This document shows, in pieces, positions 22,661 through 34,042 of a stretch of DNA of 64,000 nucleotides. The stretch spans positions 12,291,312-12,355,311 of the forward strand of contig NC_092675.1 in assembly GCF_964355755.1 (NCBI RefSeq), given 5' to 3'. This DNA is from Antedon mediterranea. Its lineage: Eukaryota > Echinodermata > Crinoidea > Comatulida > Antedonidae. Every line of letters starts with the position of its first letter. Position 1 is the first letter of the stretch. The notes below the pieces were generated by a model that did not search any database, was not told the origin of the DNA, and was given only the letters and a program-made list of their open reading frames with translations. Both the position numbers and the translations under genes were made by a program.

Positions 22661-24053
22661 TAAGTTGCATTTATTAGGACTACAATTTCAGTTTTTGGAC
22701 AACTAAAACTACTCATCAGAATCAGAGAATGCCAATTCATCCACAGGATAGGGCATAGGCAGATCCAGGTGGCCCAGCCCAGTAGGTTAACTTCACCATT
22801 TCAATTCACAATTTCTAGGACTCTGGCCATTCACTGATCGCCATCTATTTCTATTTAATGATCTTGGATTAATGTGTTTGTCTTTTAATTGTCAAGTTTT
22901 GCAAATAATGTATGTTTCAATGATTACCTTTCATAAGAGACCACCAGGATTGTTTTCCCTTTTGAAAATATTAAGAGAATATTGCCTGTTTCACTAGTTG
23001 ACGACACATTTACTCAGATCTATAATCTTGGTCAATAATGCTTTAGATTTTTACTTTTATTGGCTAATAAAAACTGGAATCCATAACTCACTACACAGAG
23101 AGACCACAATTTTCTCGATATGGTTGCTAGCCACAGATGGTTTTCCTGTGCATAGTGTAGTACATATTTTGTTTTCTGAAGAAAAAGAAAACCCGTTTGT
23201 AAGGTCCATCTTTCCAAAGGTTCCATATAATATACTGTTAAAGTTAGCAGTATGATAGGAGAGAATAAACTCATCCGATTCTCTTCTTTATGCGTCTATA
23301 TAACGAAAGTAAGATATTTTCATTTCAATTTAAGCTTATTCATAATAAAACATTACATAGTATTGGAAACAATAGACTATGAGGATAAAATGAATGGGAC
23401 ATCAACAATCATTATTGGCAGTGGTAAGGGTTGGAGACTAATAGAACCAAGTCAACGTCAACTAATATATAAAAAGGCAATGCTTGGAATGATTGTGTTC
23501 ACTGTAAATGAGTTAATCATTTCTTTTAATGCAAGTATATGCCCTTTCGGTGCATTGGCTAGTTTTTTGATAGTCCAGAAAATCATTCATGGACATGGGT
23601 TCCAGATTTATCTATTCACTGAGGTTGGTATGTACATATTCTTGAAGTACTAGTTGAACTATGAACTATGTTCTGATAGAAATGGTGATGTAAAGTGATA
23701 ACCAATAATATAGTAAGATTTCTTAGACGCTTATCCACCAAAGTGCTCAAGACGCCTGTGAAAACCCATGGAAAATAATCCGAGCTACCAAATCTAGACA
23801 AAAACCACATACTTGTATTTTGTTTACCAGTTAAGGTGCACAGGTATTCTCAGTTATCTGAATACCTAGACAAATAAAAGCCAAAATTATATATTGCTAA
23901 CATAAAAAAGCAGATCAAATCTGTTTAATGCCTCAAAATGAATATTGCAGGCCTGCAACCATGTTCTGACCAGTCTTTGAAATTGAATTTTGAAAAGTTT
24001 TATAAGTTGTGCTTTAACCATTTATTTTATTCAAGGTCAGCGTAACATTTTAA
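22661..24053. repeat. Repeat R1, copy 2, nearly uninterrupted
   Basis: It matches copy 1 from TTGCATTTATTAGG to TTTTGAAAAGTTTTAT, lacks both MITEs, and keeps ~130 bp (23322-23450) lost in copy 1. On the minus strand 22770-22695 reads LGHLDLPMPYPVDELAFSDSDE then stop, matching copy 1 (LGHLDLLMSYPVDKLVFSDSDE). Longer ORFs in this copy are not shared in frame with copy 1 and are probably spurious. Confidence 0.75.
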
Positions 24054-24939
24054 GAGCCATTGTCTGTAAGAATCAAAGAAATATCAAAAAGCAAAAAGAG
24101 TGGTAGACTAAAAAAAATGGATTTCTTTCAAATTTTGCATATGGCTATATATGTGTTGAGAGAAATCAAATATGAAGTATTTTTTATTTTACACGTATAT
24201 TTCCATGGCAACGACCAAATTTGTGTTTTTGACAAATTTTTTCCTTTTTTGAGGTTTTTTAAAATGGATATTGGTACTACTTTGATGAAAGATATTTTTG
24301 TTTTGTTCATTTAATTATAAAAAATAATTAGTGTATGCATAATAACAATGCATTGTGTACCTGTTTCATATATTTTTTTTATTTCATACTTTGGGAGATA
24401 CCATTTATTTGAAAAGGGTGTTTTTCACTTTTTTTTAAATTGTTCAATGCAACTAAACTTTACTTCACCATAACGCCCAAAGTGGTGTATTTTTTCAGCT
24501 GATTTATTACAAATAGGTAGTTCTTATGTTTAAAAATTGATTTCTAAAATAAAATACTGGGGTAATTTAAAAATCTACAAGCAGTGTTGCGAGAAACATA
24601 GGCATTTTTATTTTAAAAAAACATGGTATATTAGTAAAAACATTTTATTTTCTTTGATTATTTGATTTGAAACTCATTGGTCAGAACAATTCTTAATGTT
24701 TTATATAGTTCTAGTTGTGTTGTGAGAAAAAAACACAATATTTTTAATTATAGATTCTGTAATTCCCAGTTTTAATGTCATTTTATAGGTTATATCCTCT
24801 GGAAATTTGAATAAATTATCAGATCGTTGTGAATTTTAATCTTTGCAACAGATTACTCCTCTCTTATTTTGAAGCTCCTCTTTCATTTGTTTACTTCTTT
24901 TATTTGCTAACCTAAGCAGATCCCACATGCCCATTCACC

Positions 24940-25280
24940 ACCACTTTCGACTCTACCACCCCCACCCCCCCCCCTACCCCGACAATAACCACAAATAGAT
25001 AAACTACAAGACTTTGGTCGATCATCCACTATAGAGTGTCAAATGCATGTATTTAAGCACCACCCACACTGCTGCTACCATCGCCCCAACGAATAGACGG
25101 ATTCAAACGGCTCCATCCCACCCCCTCCCCCTTTCTCAACGCCCCCACCCACCCCAAGTTAAAAATTGCAATGCAAAAGATAGGACATAAAGTTAAGTTT
25201 TTAGACCTTCGCCTCCAACCCCTTAACTATTTCAAACTCCTGGATCCACCACTTTCCCCTCCCCAAAAATTGAACCAATC
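24940..25280. repeat. C-rich low-complexity tract
   Basis: CCACCCCCACCCCCCCCCC and similar CCCC runs recur over ~340 bp, against an AT-rich background. The C runs on this strand (G runs on the other) could favour unusual structures. No coding sense. Confidence 0.65.
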
Positions 25281-25429
25281 AAATGTCAATGATATACTCA
25301 GGTATTTTAATGCTACATAACAAATATTGAAGCCCTGACGTGAAATTTCATTTCATTTAAGGTCAGCATGTAAAATATCACACTTTATTATTAAATATTG
25401 GTTTTAAATTCTATATTTTTTTTATTGTG

Positions 25430-27000
25430 ATGGTTGGATTCAGTATTAATTATTAATTAATAATTATCTGATAATTATTTAATTTCCCTTAGTTATGCAT
25501 AGCAACAGTTACTATGGTAACTAAAATTGAGATATTCTTTAGATTTTGCATATTTATCTTATACAAATTTAAATTTGTAGATTATTAGCAGGCATGCCTT
25601 ATTTGCATTTTCAAATTACCGTTTCACAAGGTCATATTCGTAAGGATTTTCTTCTGTGATTATTTTTATTCATGAAAACCCCATATTTTATTTACAGCGG
25701 GCACCTCCCGTAAGCAGCCACCTCCCTTAACGGACGCACTTTGAAAAGCCTGTTTGTTCTTCCTATCTAATTAGTGCATTTGGTGCTTACCGTAAGAAGC
25801 TGCGGGCACCTTTTTATACTAAAAATGAGATTTTTTGTAAGCGGCCAATCGAAAAATGTGATACTTATTGCATGGACCTATGAATTAGAGGTCCATGTTT
25901 ATTGTATTTCTTTATATATTAGCTTTATTTTGAAGAGGTTTTAAAAACATTACTGTGAAGAGATAAGAAAACTACACAGATTTTGACCGACCCTTTTCAT
26001 ATAAAAGCTTTTAAAATGTGTCTGAAAATGCTAAAAAATACTAAACCACCTGATTATAAATAGGCCTACAATTAGCTGGAAAATTGAGAGGCTCGTTTCG
26101 TTAAGAATATCGTATATATCCACAATACGTGATTTTGGTCCTTTATCGGCAGAACCTCCCGTAAGGGGTCACATCCCGTAACCGGCCACTTTTCCAGGTC
26201 CCGAGGGTGGCCACTTACTTAAACTGTATTTAAAAAAACAATTATCCTTAGTTACGCATAGAAACAGGTTCTAAGATAACATAAATAATACATTTTGACA
26301 TAATTTGACCCAACAAATGACCCTTTCACAAGGTCAGAAATTTTCTGGGATTCAGTAGATAAGTAAATTTGGGAAAAAGTAGTAAAGCTATGTAATCAAT
26401 TGTTTGTAGTCATGAAACCCCATATTAAAAATATTGTACTTAGTTACGTATAGAAACAGTTGCTACAATACACTATAGGTAAAATGTTGATGTCATTTGA
26501 CCTCAATATGTAAAATATAATTTTTTTTTCATGAAAACTCCATATTTTATTTAAAAAAACATATCCTTAGTTACGTAAACAGGTCAATTTTTTACCTTTA
26601 TTCAGATTTGTCAAGACTTTCTTTCTGAGATTATTAGGATTCAGTATTTAAAGTAACTTTGGCAAAAAGTAGAAATGTAAAACTATGTAGAAAAAATGTT
26701 TTGTATTTATGAAAACCCCTTATTTTAAAAATATTTTCGCATAGAAACAGTTACTATGGTAAATGTTGACCTCATTTGACCTCAAAATGAATGAATTTAC
26801 AAGGTTAAGTTTGTCATCACTTTAAGAATAATAGAATGCAGTAGAAGTAAAATTGAGAAAAATTGCAAATGCAATCAATTCTTTGTATTCATAAAAACGC
26901 CATTTTTTACGTTTTTTAAAAATTACCTTCCTTAGTTACACATATAAATGGTTGCTAAGGTATCACTATAGGAAAAAAAATTAAAATTGTGGAGAATTTT
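25430..27000. repeat. Degenerate tandem repeat around TTAGTTACGCATAGAAACAG
   Basis: About six units of roughly 200-300 bp, each with CCTTAGTTACGCATAGAAACAGTTGCTA, a TTTACAAGGTCA-like block and ATGAAAACCCCATATTT. Landmarks are near 25490, 26247, 26440, 26573, 26740 and 26933. Two blocks near 25697 and 26150 share ACCTCCCGTAAG. It fills the interior of the foldback. Confidence 0.7.
26767..26782 (-). promoter_or_regulatory. DR4-type nuclear-receptor motif
   Basis: TGACCT-CATT-TGACCT on the plus strand, i.e. two perfect AGGTCA half-sites with four-base spacing, the geometry used by thyroid-hormone/LXR-type receptors. It lies in the foldback interior. Confidence 0.5.
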
Positions 27001-27088
27001 TATGAACTATCTTTTAAATTGTGATCAAACATTAATAGTTAATAGTAGTAAAGTGGGGACCTGTCCTGTTTTGCATTCTGACCCCTTT

Positions 27089-27104
27089 TGACCTAAAATG
27101 ACCT
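27089..27104 (-). promoter_or_regulatory. Second DR4-type motif
   Basis: TGACCT-AAAA-TGACCT, again two perfect half-sites with a four-base gap, ~320 bp from the first. Confidence 0.5.
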
Positions 27105-28073
27105 ATTTACAAGGTCAGATTTTCTAGGAGGTCTTTCTGTATCTCTTTACACAAAATAGATTTAAAAATTTATAAAAACCATTTCAAAGTTTAACATTAT
27201 TTTCCATCAACTAAATATTTCAATGCAAAATACTGTTTTTCTGGCAATTAATTGAAATAAACCTGGCAACACATTCTCCTATTTTATCTAAACTATTCGT
27301 ATGACTCTAATAGCATTATAACAAGCCACATATACATTTTATTATTGGATTAGCCATATTTAAATTGTGTTTCATGTGTTTTGTTTGTTGATATTTTGTT
27401 TGTATTTTTTTGTATTTTTCGTATTTTCCTGGCAACACAAAACCTATGTACAAAATTTACCCCTGTGTTTTTTCGTGATTATTGTTAACAAACTTATTGA
27501 CTATCAAATTAAAAAACCTCATTGATTTAAAAACACCACTTTGGAAGTTATAGGTACGTTTACGAGGTATACTTTTATAAAAAAAATATTTTTTAAAAAT
27601 ACCCCTTTTTAAAAATAATGGTATCAACTAAACTCCATTTTGTTTTTTTTTTCTACATTAAATGGAACTCAATACATGTTGTTTACACTGCTATAAACAA
27701 AAACTGTATACTGTAAGTATTTTTGGTTAAAATAAGTATACAAGTTTGTACTTTTTCACTATAGAAAATCTGTAAAAAATGGCAAAAACATAAACATTTT
27801 GATAATTGACCGTTGTCATGGCAACGAAGGCTAAAAATTAAAATGAATGTTATAGATATGCTTTTTATTGAAATGTCTATTCATGATAAAAATTTGAGAG
27901 AAATCCATTTTTTTACATCTGCCACCAAATCTTTGATTTTTACAGACAATGGCTCTTAAGTCTGATTTGATTAATTACAGTATTATAATTATATTGATTA
28001 AAATTATAATGAAATAACATAACTTTACTGATCAAATAATTTGATTACTTGTAAAACCATCGATATTATAGTT

Positions 28074-28441
28074 TGCATTTATTCGGTAACTAATATGCAT
28101 ATTAAAATGTTGACCTTTGACCTGATGTCAACTGATTAAATTGACCTTATGTCAACTGATGAAATGATGTATTCGCTCTTTTGACATTGCGTATGATTGA
28201 TAAACAGAGTGAGAAAACATCCAATTTTTGTTAAATATTAGTTTTTATTTGGTTTTATAGGTTTGCATTTATTTGGTAACTAATATGCATATTAAAATGT
28301 TGACCTTATGACAACTGATGAAATTTACTTTATGTCAACTGATGAAATAATGTATTCGCGCTTTTACATTGCATATGATTGATTAACAGGATGAGAAAAC
28401 ATCCAATTTTTGTTAAACATTATTTTTTATGTGGTTTTATA
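28074..28441. repeat. Two 187-bp direct repeats
   Basis: 28074-28260 and 28261-28441 both run from GTTTGCATTTATTYGGTAACTAATATGC to TGGTTTTATAG. Each contains runs of TGACCTTATGTCAACTGATG. The first also holds a perfect DR1 at 28111-28123 that the second has lost. Confidence 0.85.
28111..28123 (-). promoter_or_regulatory. Perfect DR1 nuclear-receptor motif
   Basis: TGACCTTTGACCT on the plus strand, the exact complement of AGGTCA-A-AGGTCA. It lies in the first 187-bp unit. Confidence 0.6.
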
Positions 28442-28744
28442 GGTACGTTCTATGATTGGTCAATATTGACATTTGACCCTTAATTACAAATGATTTAAGT
28501 TGATTGAATAGACACCTATAATCATAAAAATATAATAAAAGAAAATTGTGCTTCAACAAATTTGTTATAATACATATACATAATACATTGTTGTAATTGG
28601 TCAATTTTAAAATTTGACCCCTTAAATCTCAAAAACGCTTCCTATCCTGATCGATTACCTTCCAGATTTGTAATCTACGGAAAATTCTGGTCTAGAAAAG
28701 TTGGATGGCAATTTGTCCCCTTTCGAGTGGTGATATACCACTCC

Positions 28745-28925
28745 TGGGGACCCCTTTGGAAACAAGCCTCTGGGCTTAAAGGGCCATCCCCTGCTTTCCA
28801 TGCTTATTTTCTTGTCTAGTCTTGTATTTTTATATTTAATTGTTTCTCTTTTTATTTCATTTACATTATACTGTTTTATTTATTTGTACTGTATTTGGAA
28901 AGCAATAAATATTACTTACTTACTT
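28745..28925 (+). mobile_element. Probable non-LTR 3' tail with (ACTT)n end
   Basis: GGGACCCCTTTGGAAACAAGCCTCTGGGCTTAAAGGGCC-type sequence and AATAAATATTACTTACTTACTT look like a CR1/Jockey-group 3' UTR with a short repeat tail. It abuts the last codons of the BEL/Pao 2 integrase, so it probably inserted there and separated the 3' LTR. 5'-truncated, no ORF. Confidence 0.55.
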
Positions 28926-29435
28926 TGCCACCGGACTAGTAGGTAGCCATTCCTTTACCCATCTATTCCAAACATGTTTTATAAGTTCTTGTACTCTACG
29001 CCATCGCTTTCTAAGATTAAATTTACTTTTGACACATGTGAGCCCGATAAACAAATACAAGGAAACGAGTATTGGTTGTAAAGTTATTTAATATGAATGG
29101 CAAGTCATCGTTGCAACATGCACGTAAAAGGAGAACATAAAAAGGAACATTGGGATGCTCTGAAAGGGCCAAAACACATGTCTCAAAATCGTAATTGAAA
29201 ACAAAAAGAGAGGGAGTAGAGGGAGGGAAGTAAAAATTATTTTACTTAGCCAAAATCTGGAGTGGTAATCTGTTGACAGCGTGAGGTGAAGAAGATGAGA
29301 TGCTCACGCTGTCAAAAGATGATTGCGAGTGCGCCCCGCAATCACGTGATATTTTCTATTACCTCTTCACAAGCAAATCTCCCACCCATTTGACCATGTA
29401 AGAAGTGATTTGGCGTCAAAGAAACAGCTTCGTTT
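28926..29435 (-). pseudogene. BEL/Pao 2 integrase C-terminal part, split
   Basis: On the minus strand 29435-29349 reads EAVSLTPNHFLHGQMGG then RFACEEVIENIT and stop, the region that follows the Pao integrase core. 29025-28926 reads NLRKRWRRVQELIKHVWNRW and then VKEWLPTSPVAK with a stop, the conserved tail. About 320 bp of unrelated DNA separates them. This rescues the integrase end that is missing next to the core at 32350. Confidence 0.85.
29040..29360. other. Unidentified ~320-bp insert with two perfect hairpins
   Basis: It separates adjacent integrase segments. Near its right end TTGACAGCGTGAG (29273-29285) pairs perfectly with CTCACGCTGTCAA (29303-29315), and GATTGCG (29321-29327) with CGCAATC (29337-29343). 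There is a purine-rich GAGAGGGAGTAGAGGGAGGG run near 29208. No ORF, and no clear terminal repeats or target duplication. Confidence 0.6.
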
Positions 29436-29873
29436 AGTCATAGTCATAGTCATATATACTTTATTGTCCATTTAAAAAAACAGAAATGTGATTTGAAAAC
29501 TGGCAAAATACAAAAATTTAAATATCAAATACAATTTACAAAAACACACACAAAAAGTTAAGACGCTAAAAATTGTTAAAATTAGATAAAAATTATTATT
29601 ATTTAATTATATTATATGATTTATTATTATATTGCACTAACGATGATTTAAAGTTTATATGAAAGCATTAAAAATACATGCGTGAGCTATAAAAATAAAC
29701 AAAAGCGGTTACATTTTATCTTTGTACTCTGGAGTTATATAAGTGTATAGCATTAGGTACAAACGAGCACCTAAACCGTTTTGTTTTGGTATTAAGTGCA
29801 CGTAATCTTATGCCAGAATTAATGAGGGCAAATTGTTTGTGAAGAGGATGTGTTTCATCATCAATGATACTTT

Positions 29874-31474
29874 TTACTTTTTTTTTAACACATTTTCTTT
29901 ATACAAGGATTCAACATCAGGTAAGTGCTCTCCTACTATTCTAATTGCTCTATTTCCTATTCGATTAAGTTTAATTTTATCTTTTTGCATTGTATTACCA
30001 TAAAAACAACAAACATTACAAAAAAGTATTACACTGAGAATTACAGAGTTATAAAACAATTTAAGTATAGTTTTGTCAATTTGTAGGTACTTCATTTTTC
30101 TTAAAATAAACATCCTTTGGTTGGCTTTGCATGTGGCTTTATTTACATTATTTATCCAATTTAGCTTATTGTCAATTATACAACCCAGATATTTGTACTC
30201 ATTTACTACTTCAATCTCATTTTTATTTATAATCAGAGGTTCTAAGGGTTCTTTAATTTCCCTAAAATCAATTTGCATTTCTTTTGTTTTCTTTATGTTT
30301 AGTTTCAGGTTGTTATTGCAGCACCAGTGATAAAAATCGCACCCTAGTTGTCTATAGCTTGTTTCATCATTGCTTTTAATATACAACATTCATTTGAATT
30401 GGCTCTGAAACTGCTGGTGAACAGTGATAACAACATTGGGGAGATAACAGACCCTTGTGGCGTGCCAATGCTAACAGTTCTTTTATCAGATAAAATACCG
30501 TTTAGTTTAACATACTGGAACCTTTTTGTTAAGAAATTATATATCCATGAAGTCAATGTGTCGTTTACGTTCATTTCTTTAAGTTTGCGTACTAATGAAC
30601 CAGGTTCAACGGTATTAAAAGCACTAGAAAAATCTATATACAAACATCTTACATATGATTTAGGCACATCTAAATGTTGGTAAATATTATGTAAGTGGAA
30701 GAGCACAGCATCTTCAACACTTCTATTACTCTGATAGGCAAATTGGAGAGGATCGAGAAAAAATTTGGTCTGATCAAGCAACTGCCTGAGTACAATCTTT
30801 TCTAGGCACTTACCAACATTGGATGTGATAGCTATTGGCCTATAGTCATTAAGTTCCTTGGGATTTTTTATCTTAGGAATTGGTGAGATACAGGCCGTTT
30901 TCTATTGATTGGGCACTGTACCACTTGCTAAACTCTCATTAAAAAGTTTGGTATATATCGGTGCCAACTCTTGGTTGCAGTATTTAATAACACGATTTCC
31001 AATTCCATCAGGGCCAGTACTTTTACCAGGCTTTATTTTGGCGAATACATTACGCACATCAACTACATTTATGACTGCATTGTTTACTAATGAAGTCTCA
31101 TTTTCGCGAGTTACTGTGTCTTCATTTTCATTTTTGGTAACTAATATCTCGGATTCAAAACGACAGAAAATGTTGTTTAAGTCATTAGCGAAGTTCTCAC
31201 TTCCATGTACACGCAATATGGTTTCTTTGTAGCCGGTTAGTGTTTTAATTGCCTTCCATGCTGCTTTAGGATTTTTGTCTTTAAATTTATTTTCAAGTGT
31301 TTTTTTGTATTTCAGTTTGCTATTTTTTATACACTTGTTTATTTCCTTTTGACTTTAGGAGTATCTTTTCCTCTATGCGCTATACGCTTATCTTGTAACA
31401 GTTTCCTTAGTTGGTTAGAGATCCATGGTTTTTCATTTGCATACATCTTTTTTGTTACTTTAGGTATAACCATA
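29874..31474 (-). pseudogene. Reverse transcriptase of the Rex1-like LINE
   Basis: 31216-30902 has KIKPGKSTGPDGIGNRVI, and 30895-30790 has ISPIPKIKNPKELNDYRPIA. 30781-30344 has LDPLQFAYQSNRSVEDAV, CLYIDFSSAFNTVEP (catalytic D) and GTPQGSVISPML. The [FY]xDD box is not seen; the frame drifts into FRANSNECCILK near 30400, suggesting a deletion. 30389-29874 is the thumb (NNNLKLNIKKTKEM, YKYLGCIIDNKLNW, NRIGNRAIRIVGEHL). FSSAFNT is a Rex1/CR1-type signature. Confidence 0.85.
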
Positions 31475-32345
31475 TCAACACAAAAGGATATGTATGCTGA
31501 GATTTTCATCGAGCAAAATATCCCAATCAGTACATGCTAGACAGCCACGCAACTTTTCAACCACCTCTGTACTCCACAACTGCTGTTGTATAACTACTGG
31601 TTTTGACTGTTTTAATTTTGACTTGTATTTTGGCATAATATGTATATTGTTATGATCAGAATTTCCAAGTTTTGAACAGATTTTGCTTGTGTATACTTTT
31701 TTCACACTGCAGTAGCATAAGTCCAGTGTAGCACTGCCTCTTGTTTCTACAGAGATTGCTTGTTCATAAGTAGGTAGCACATCCTTCAAAGTGCATTTGT
31801 TGAAGTCTCCTAGAATTATTTGTGGAGCGTCCGGTGCCATTGTTTCATACCGGTGAACAGTACTGGAAATAGTCTCACTCGCATTATCAATATTTGCATT
31901 TGGGTGTATGTAGCACACTGTAAGGAAAATTTGAGAAAATTTTTGTGATAGATAGAAGGGTCTTGCACTTATGTTCAGTAATTCTAAATCCGGCGTACAG
32001 AGTTGTCCACGTATCCTCCAGTTACTACACCATGCTTTATTTATGTAAAAACATACTCCTCCTCCTCGTTTTTTCCCGACTCTACAGTTCTATCCGCTCT
32101 AGCTAATTCAAAATTACTTAGTACTAATTCGCTGTCAATAATATTATTATTAAGCCATGTCTCTGTGAAACATATCACTGAAACTTCTCTGTATTCAAAC
32201 ATGTATTTAGAACATGCTCTGAGTTTGTCAATTTTATTTGACAGAGATCTCACATTTCCTAAAATCATCGATGGAAGTGGTGGTTTAGACTTACGTTTTC
32301 TAAGGCGCTTTCGAATACCTCCACCTTTACCCCTTTTCCTTAACT
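31475..32345 (-). pseudogene. Endonuclease domain of the Rex1-like LINE
   Basis: It begins with a basic stretch (KLRKRGKGGGIRKRLRKRK) then MILGNVRSLSNKIDKLRAC and VSVICFTETWLNNNI, with the catalytic E in TETW. After a frameshift comes CYIHPNANI, QIILGDFNKCTLKDVLPTY (catalytic D, N), TRGSATLDLCYCSV and LGNSDHNNIHI (D-H). It nicks target DNA for integration. At least two frame breaks (around 31925-32040). Confidence 0.85.
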
Positions 32346-32349
32346 TGAC

Positions 32350-33183
32350 TTCCCGTGGAAACTGACAATAGCCTTCAGGTTTTGGGCTATCGCGACGCCT
32401 GAGGCTGTTTGATACGTCAAAGGTCTAGAATTAAGTATACCTTCTGCGCCAATGATAGCGGTAATTAACCCCTCATCTGAAATATCAGCCTTGCTTAATA
32501 TTGCATACATTGCTTTTTTTGCGGATTTAATTAAGCTTTCATGTGCGCCTCCAAAATGCGGAGCTAAAGGTGGATTGAAACGCCATTTAATTCTTTCACG
32601 AGCCATTTGGCTATTCATTTTACTTGTATCCAACAATTTTATTACTTCACGTAATTCCCTCTCTCCGCCAACAAAATTAGTTCCGTTATCTAACAGTACA
32701 ATTTTTGGCTGACCCCTTCTACTACAAAATCTATAAAACGCATTTAAAAATGTATCGGTATCCAACCTAAAAGCCATTTCCAAATGTACGGCGCGTGTAG
32801 CCAAACACGTAAAAAGACACAAGTATCGTTTAGTCTGTGCTTTTCCCCTACCCTGTTTTGTTAAAAATGGACCACCGTAATCCACCGCTACATCTTCAAA
32901 CGCTCTTAAGCTGCCAATTTTAGTCCTAATTACCGGCAATGGTGCCATAATCTGGCTTGCAGTTGTTGCCTTTTTACGTTTACATACTAGATCTATTTTC
33001 GCAATCTCTAATTTCCTCTCTACCTGCTATAACCCAATATTTTTCGGATAGTTTTGTTAGTGTATAATTGACACCTGCTACGTGGTTTCCCTGCATATGA
33101 TATTTATCAACAATTAATCTAGTGATTACATTTTTTCTAGGTAAAATTTCCGGGATACCTAACATCATAAGGAAGAGACTCAT
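32350..33183 (-). pseudogene. BEL/Pao 2 integrase core
   Basis: 33183-32980 reads MLGIPEILPRKNVITRLIVD and KYHMQGNHVAGVNYTLTKL, the zinc-binding histidine region. A frame change follows. 32948-32350 is a clean open frame: LRAFEDVAVDYGGPFL (first D), VLLDNGTNFVGGERELRE (second D), PLAPHFGGAHESLIKSAKKAM (catalytic E) and EGILNSRPLTYQT. It is interrupted at 32350 by the LINE. Confidence 0.9.
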
Positions 33184-33498
33184 TTAATTCAAGTCTACAT
33201 GTCGCTCTAATAACGCCCTCTTCGTCAATTTTTGGACTTAGAGAACTTATACTACTGTTGTTATGAACCGATTCGTTTTATTTAATTGTTTAATTTCAGG
33301 TTTAAATGCATTATTTTGTGCTTGTTTAATTAGTGCCCACTCTGCCTTAAAAACTTCAGTGACACTTAAACATACCCTTATTCTATCCCCCTTCTTAGTC
33401 ATAGAATTTGTAATAAACCAAGTAAAGTATGCAAGGACATTAACTAGTTTGTGCCACTTAGAAAATCTAGTAGGATTTAATCTCCAATCACTGTCATG

Positions 33499-33900
33499 CT
33501 ACACTTTTTCAATGTTTTCTACTATTTCTATCTTATTCTCTGGCCATCTATTTTCAGTTAACTTTAAAAAATCTGGCCCTTCCCACCATACTCTATTGTT
33601 ACTTAAACTAGCTGCAGAACACCCCCTAGAAGCAATATCTGCCGGGTTTACTTGTGTTGGTATATATCTCCACTGATCTGGGTTAGTTGCGCCCTGAAGT
33701 TCGCCTATCCGATTGGCTACGAACGACTTAAAGTTTCTACTTCGTCCTCTAACCCACCATAGAACATTCATGCTATCCGACCATAATGTTACTTTTCTTA
33801 GGTCAATATCTAATACCCTTGCTACAGATTTTACCAACTTAAGTCCTAAAATAACAATAGCTCTAGTCTCGGTATACTTATAGCTTTTAAAGGTGATACT
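33499..33900 (-). pseudogene. BEL/Pao 2 RNase H
   Basis: VKSVARVLDIDLRKVTLWSDS carries the WSDS catalytic aspartate. It is followed by VLWWVRGRSRNFKSFVANRI and YIPTQVNPADIASRG, then WWEGPDFL. Upstream ETRAIVILGLKLV-like coding continues in another frame to 33880. Standard Pao-type. Confidence 0.87.
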
Positions 33901-34042
33901 TTAGTTTTTGATGCTACACATTTTGTTATCGCTCTCTAAAGTGATTAAATAAATTACAGCAGCATAAGCTTCCACAGAAGCGTCACAAACTACATGCAAG
34001 TTAAGTTCTCCATTTCCACTTGGCCATAAACACCTATCAATT

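Larger units (their letters stand above)
24054..27955. mobile_element. 3.9-kb foldback element at a TTAA site
   Basis: The ends GAGCCATTGTCTGTAA and TTACAGACAATGGCTC are each flanked by TTAA (24050-24053 and 27956-27959). The arms stay recognisably inverted for about 700 bp, with paired landmarks such as CCATGGCAACGACC at 24206 against GTTGTCATGGCAACG at 27814, and CCAAAGTGGTGT at 24477 against ACACCACTTTGG at 27531. The related sequence near 3133 has a single TTAA at this place. The inside is tandem repeats with no ORF. TTAA use suggests the Kolobok, piggyBac or Sola3 groups. Confidence 0.78.
22531..28745. repeat. Composite block bounded by ~110-bp inverted repeats
   Basis: 22540-22650 (landmark GAAAGGGGACAAATTGCCATCC) is mirrored by 28636-28740 (GGATGGCAATTTGTCCCCTT). 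Between them lie R1 copy 2, a foldback and the 28-kb direct repeats. It could be a large old DNA transposon that took up other elements, or two independent copies of a small repeat. No transposase is recognised. Confidence 0.65.
29436..32350 (-). mobile_element. Rex1/CR1-like LINE, 5'-truncated, inserted in BEL/Pao 2 integrase
   Basis: Minus-strand order: Arg/Lys-rich linker, AP endonuclease, RT, 3' UTR, and a tail of ATGACT repeats (plus strand AGTCATAGTCAT at 29437-29455). Integrase coding lies on both flanks. The linker and endonuclease match the LINE at 57555-63175 in architecture, so the two are relatives. Confidence 0.88.

Noticed and set aside
23252-23653. 133-codon ORF with hydrophobic segments in R1
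   Set aside because: The frame is not kept in the other R1 copy, where indels break it. Probably chance in AT-rich DNA.
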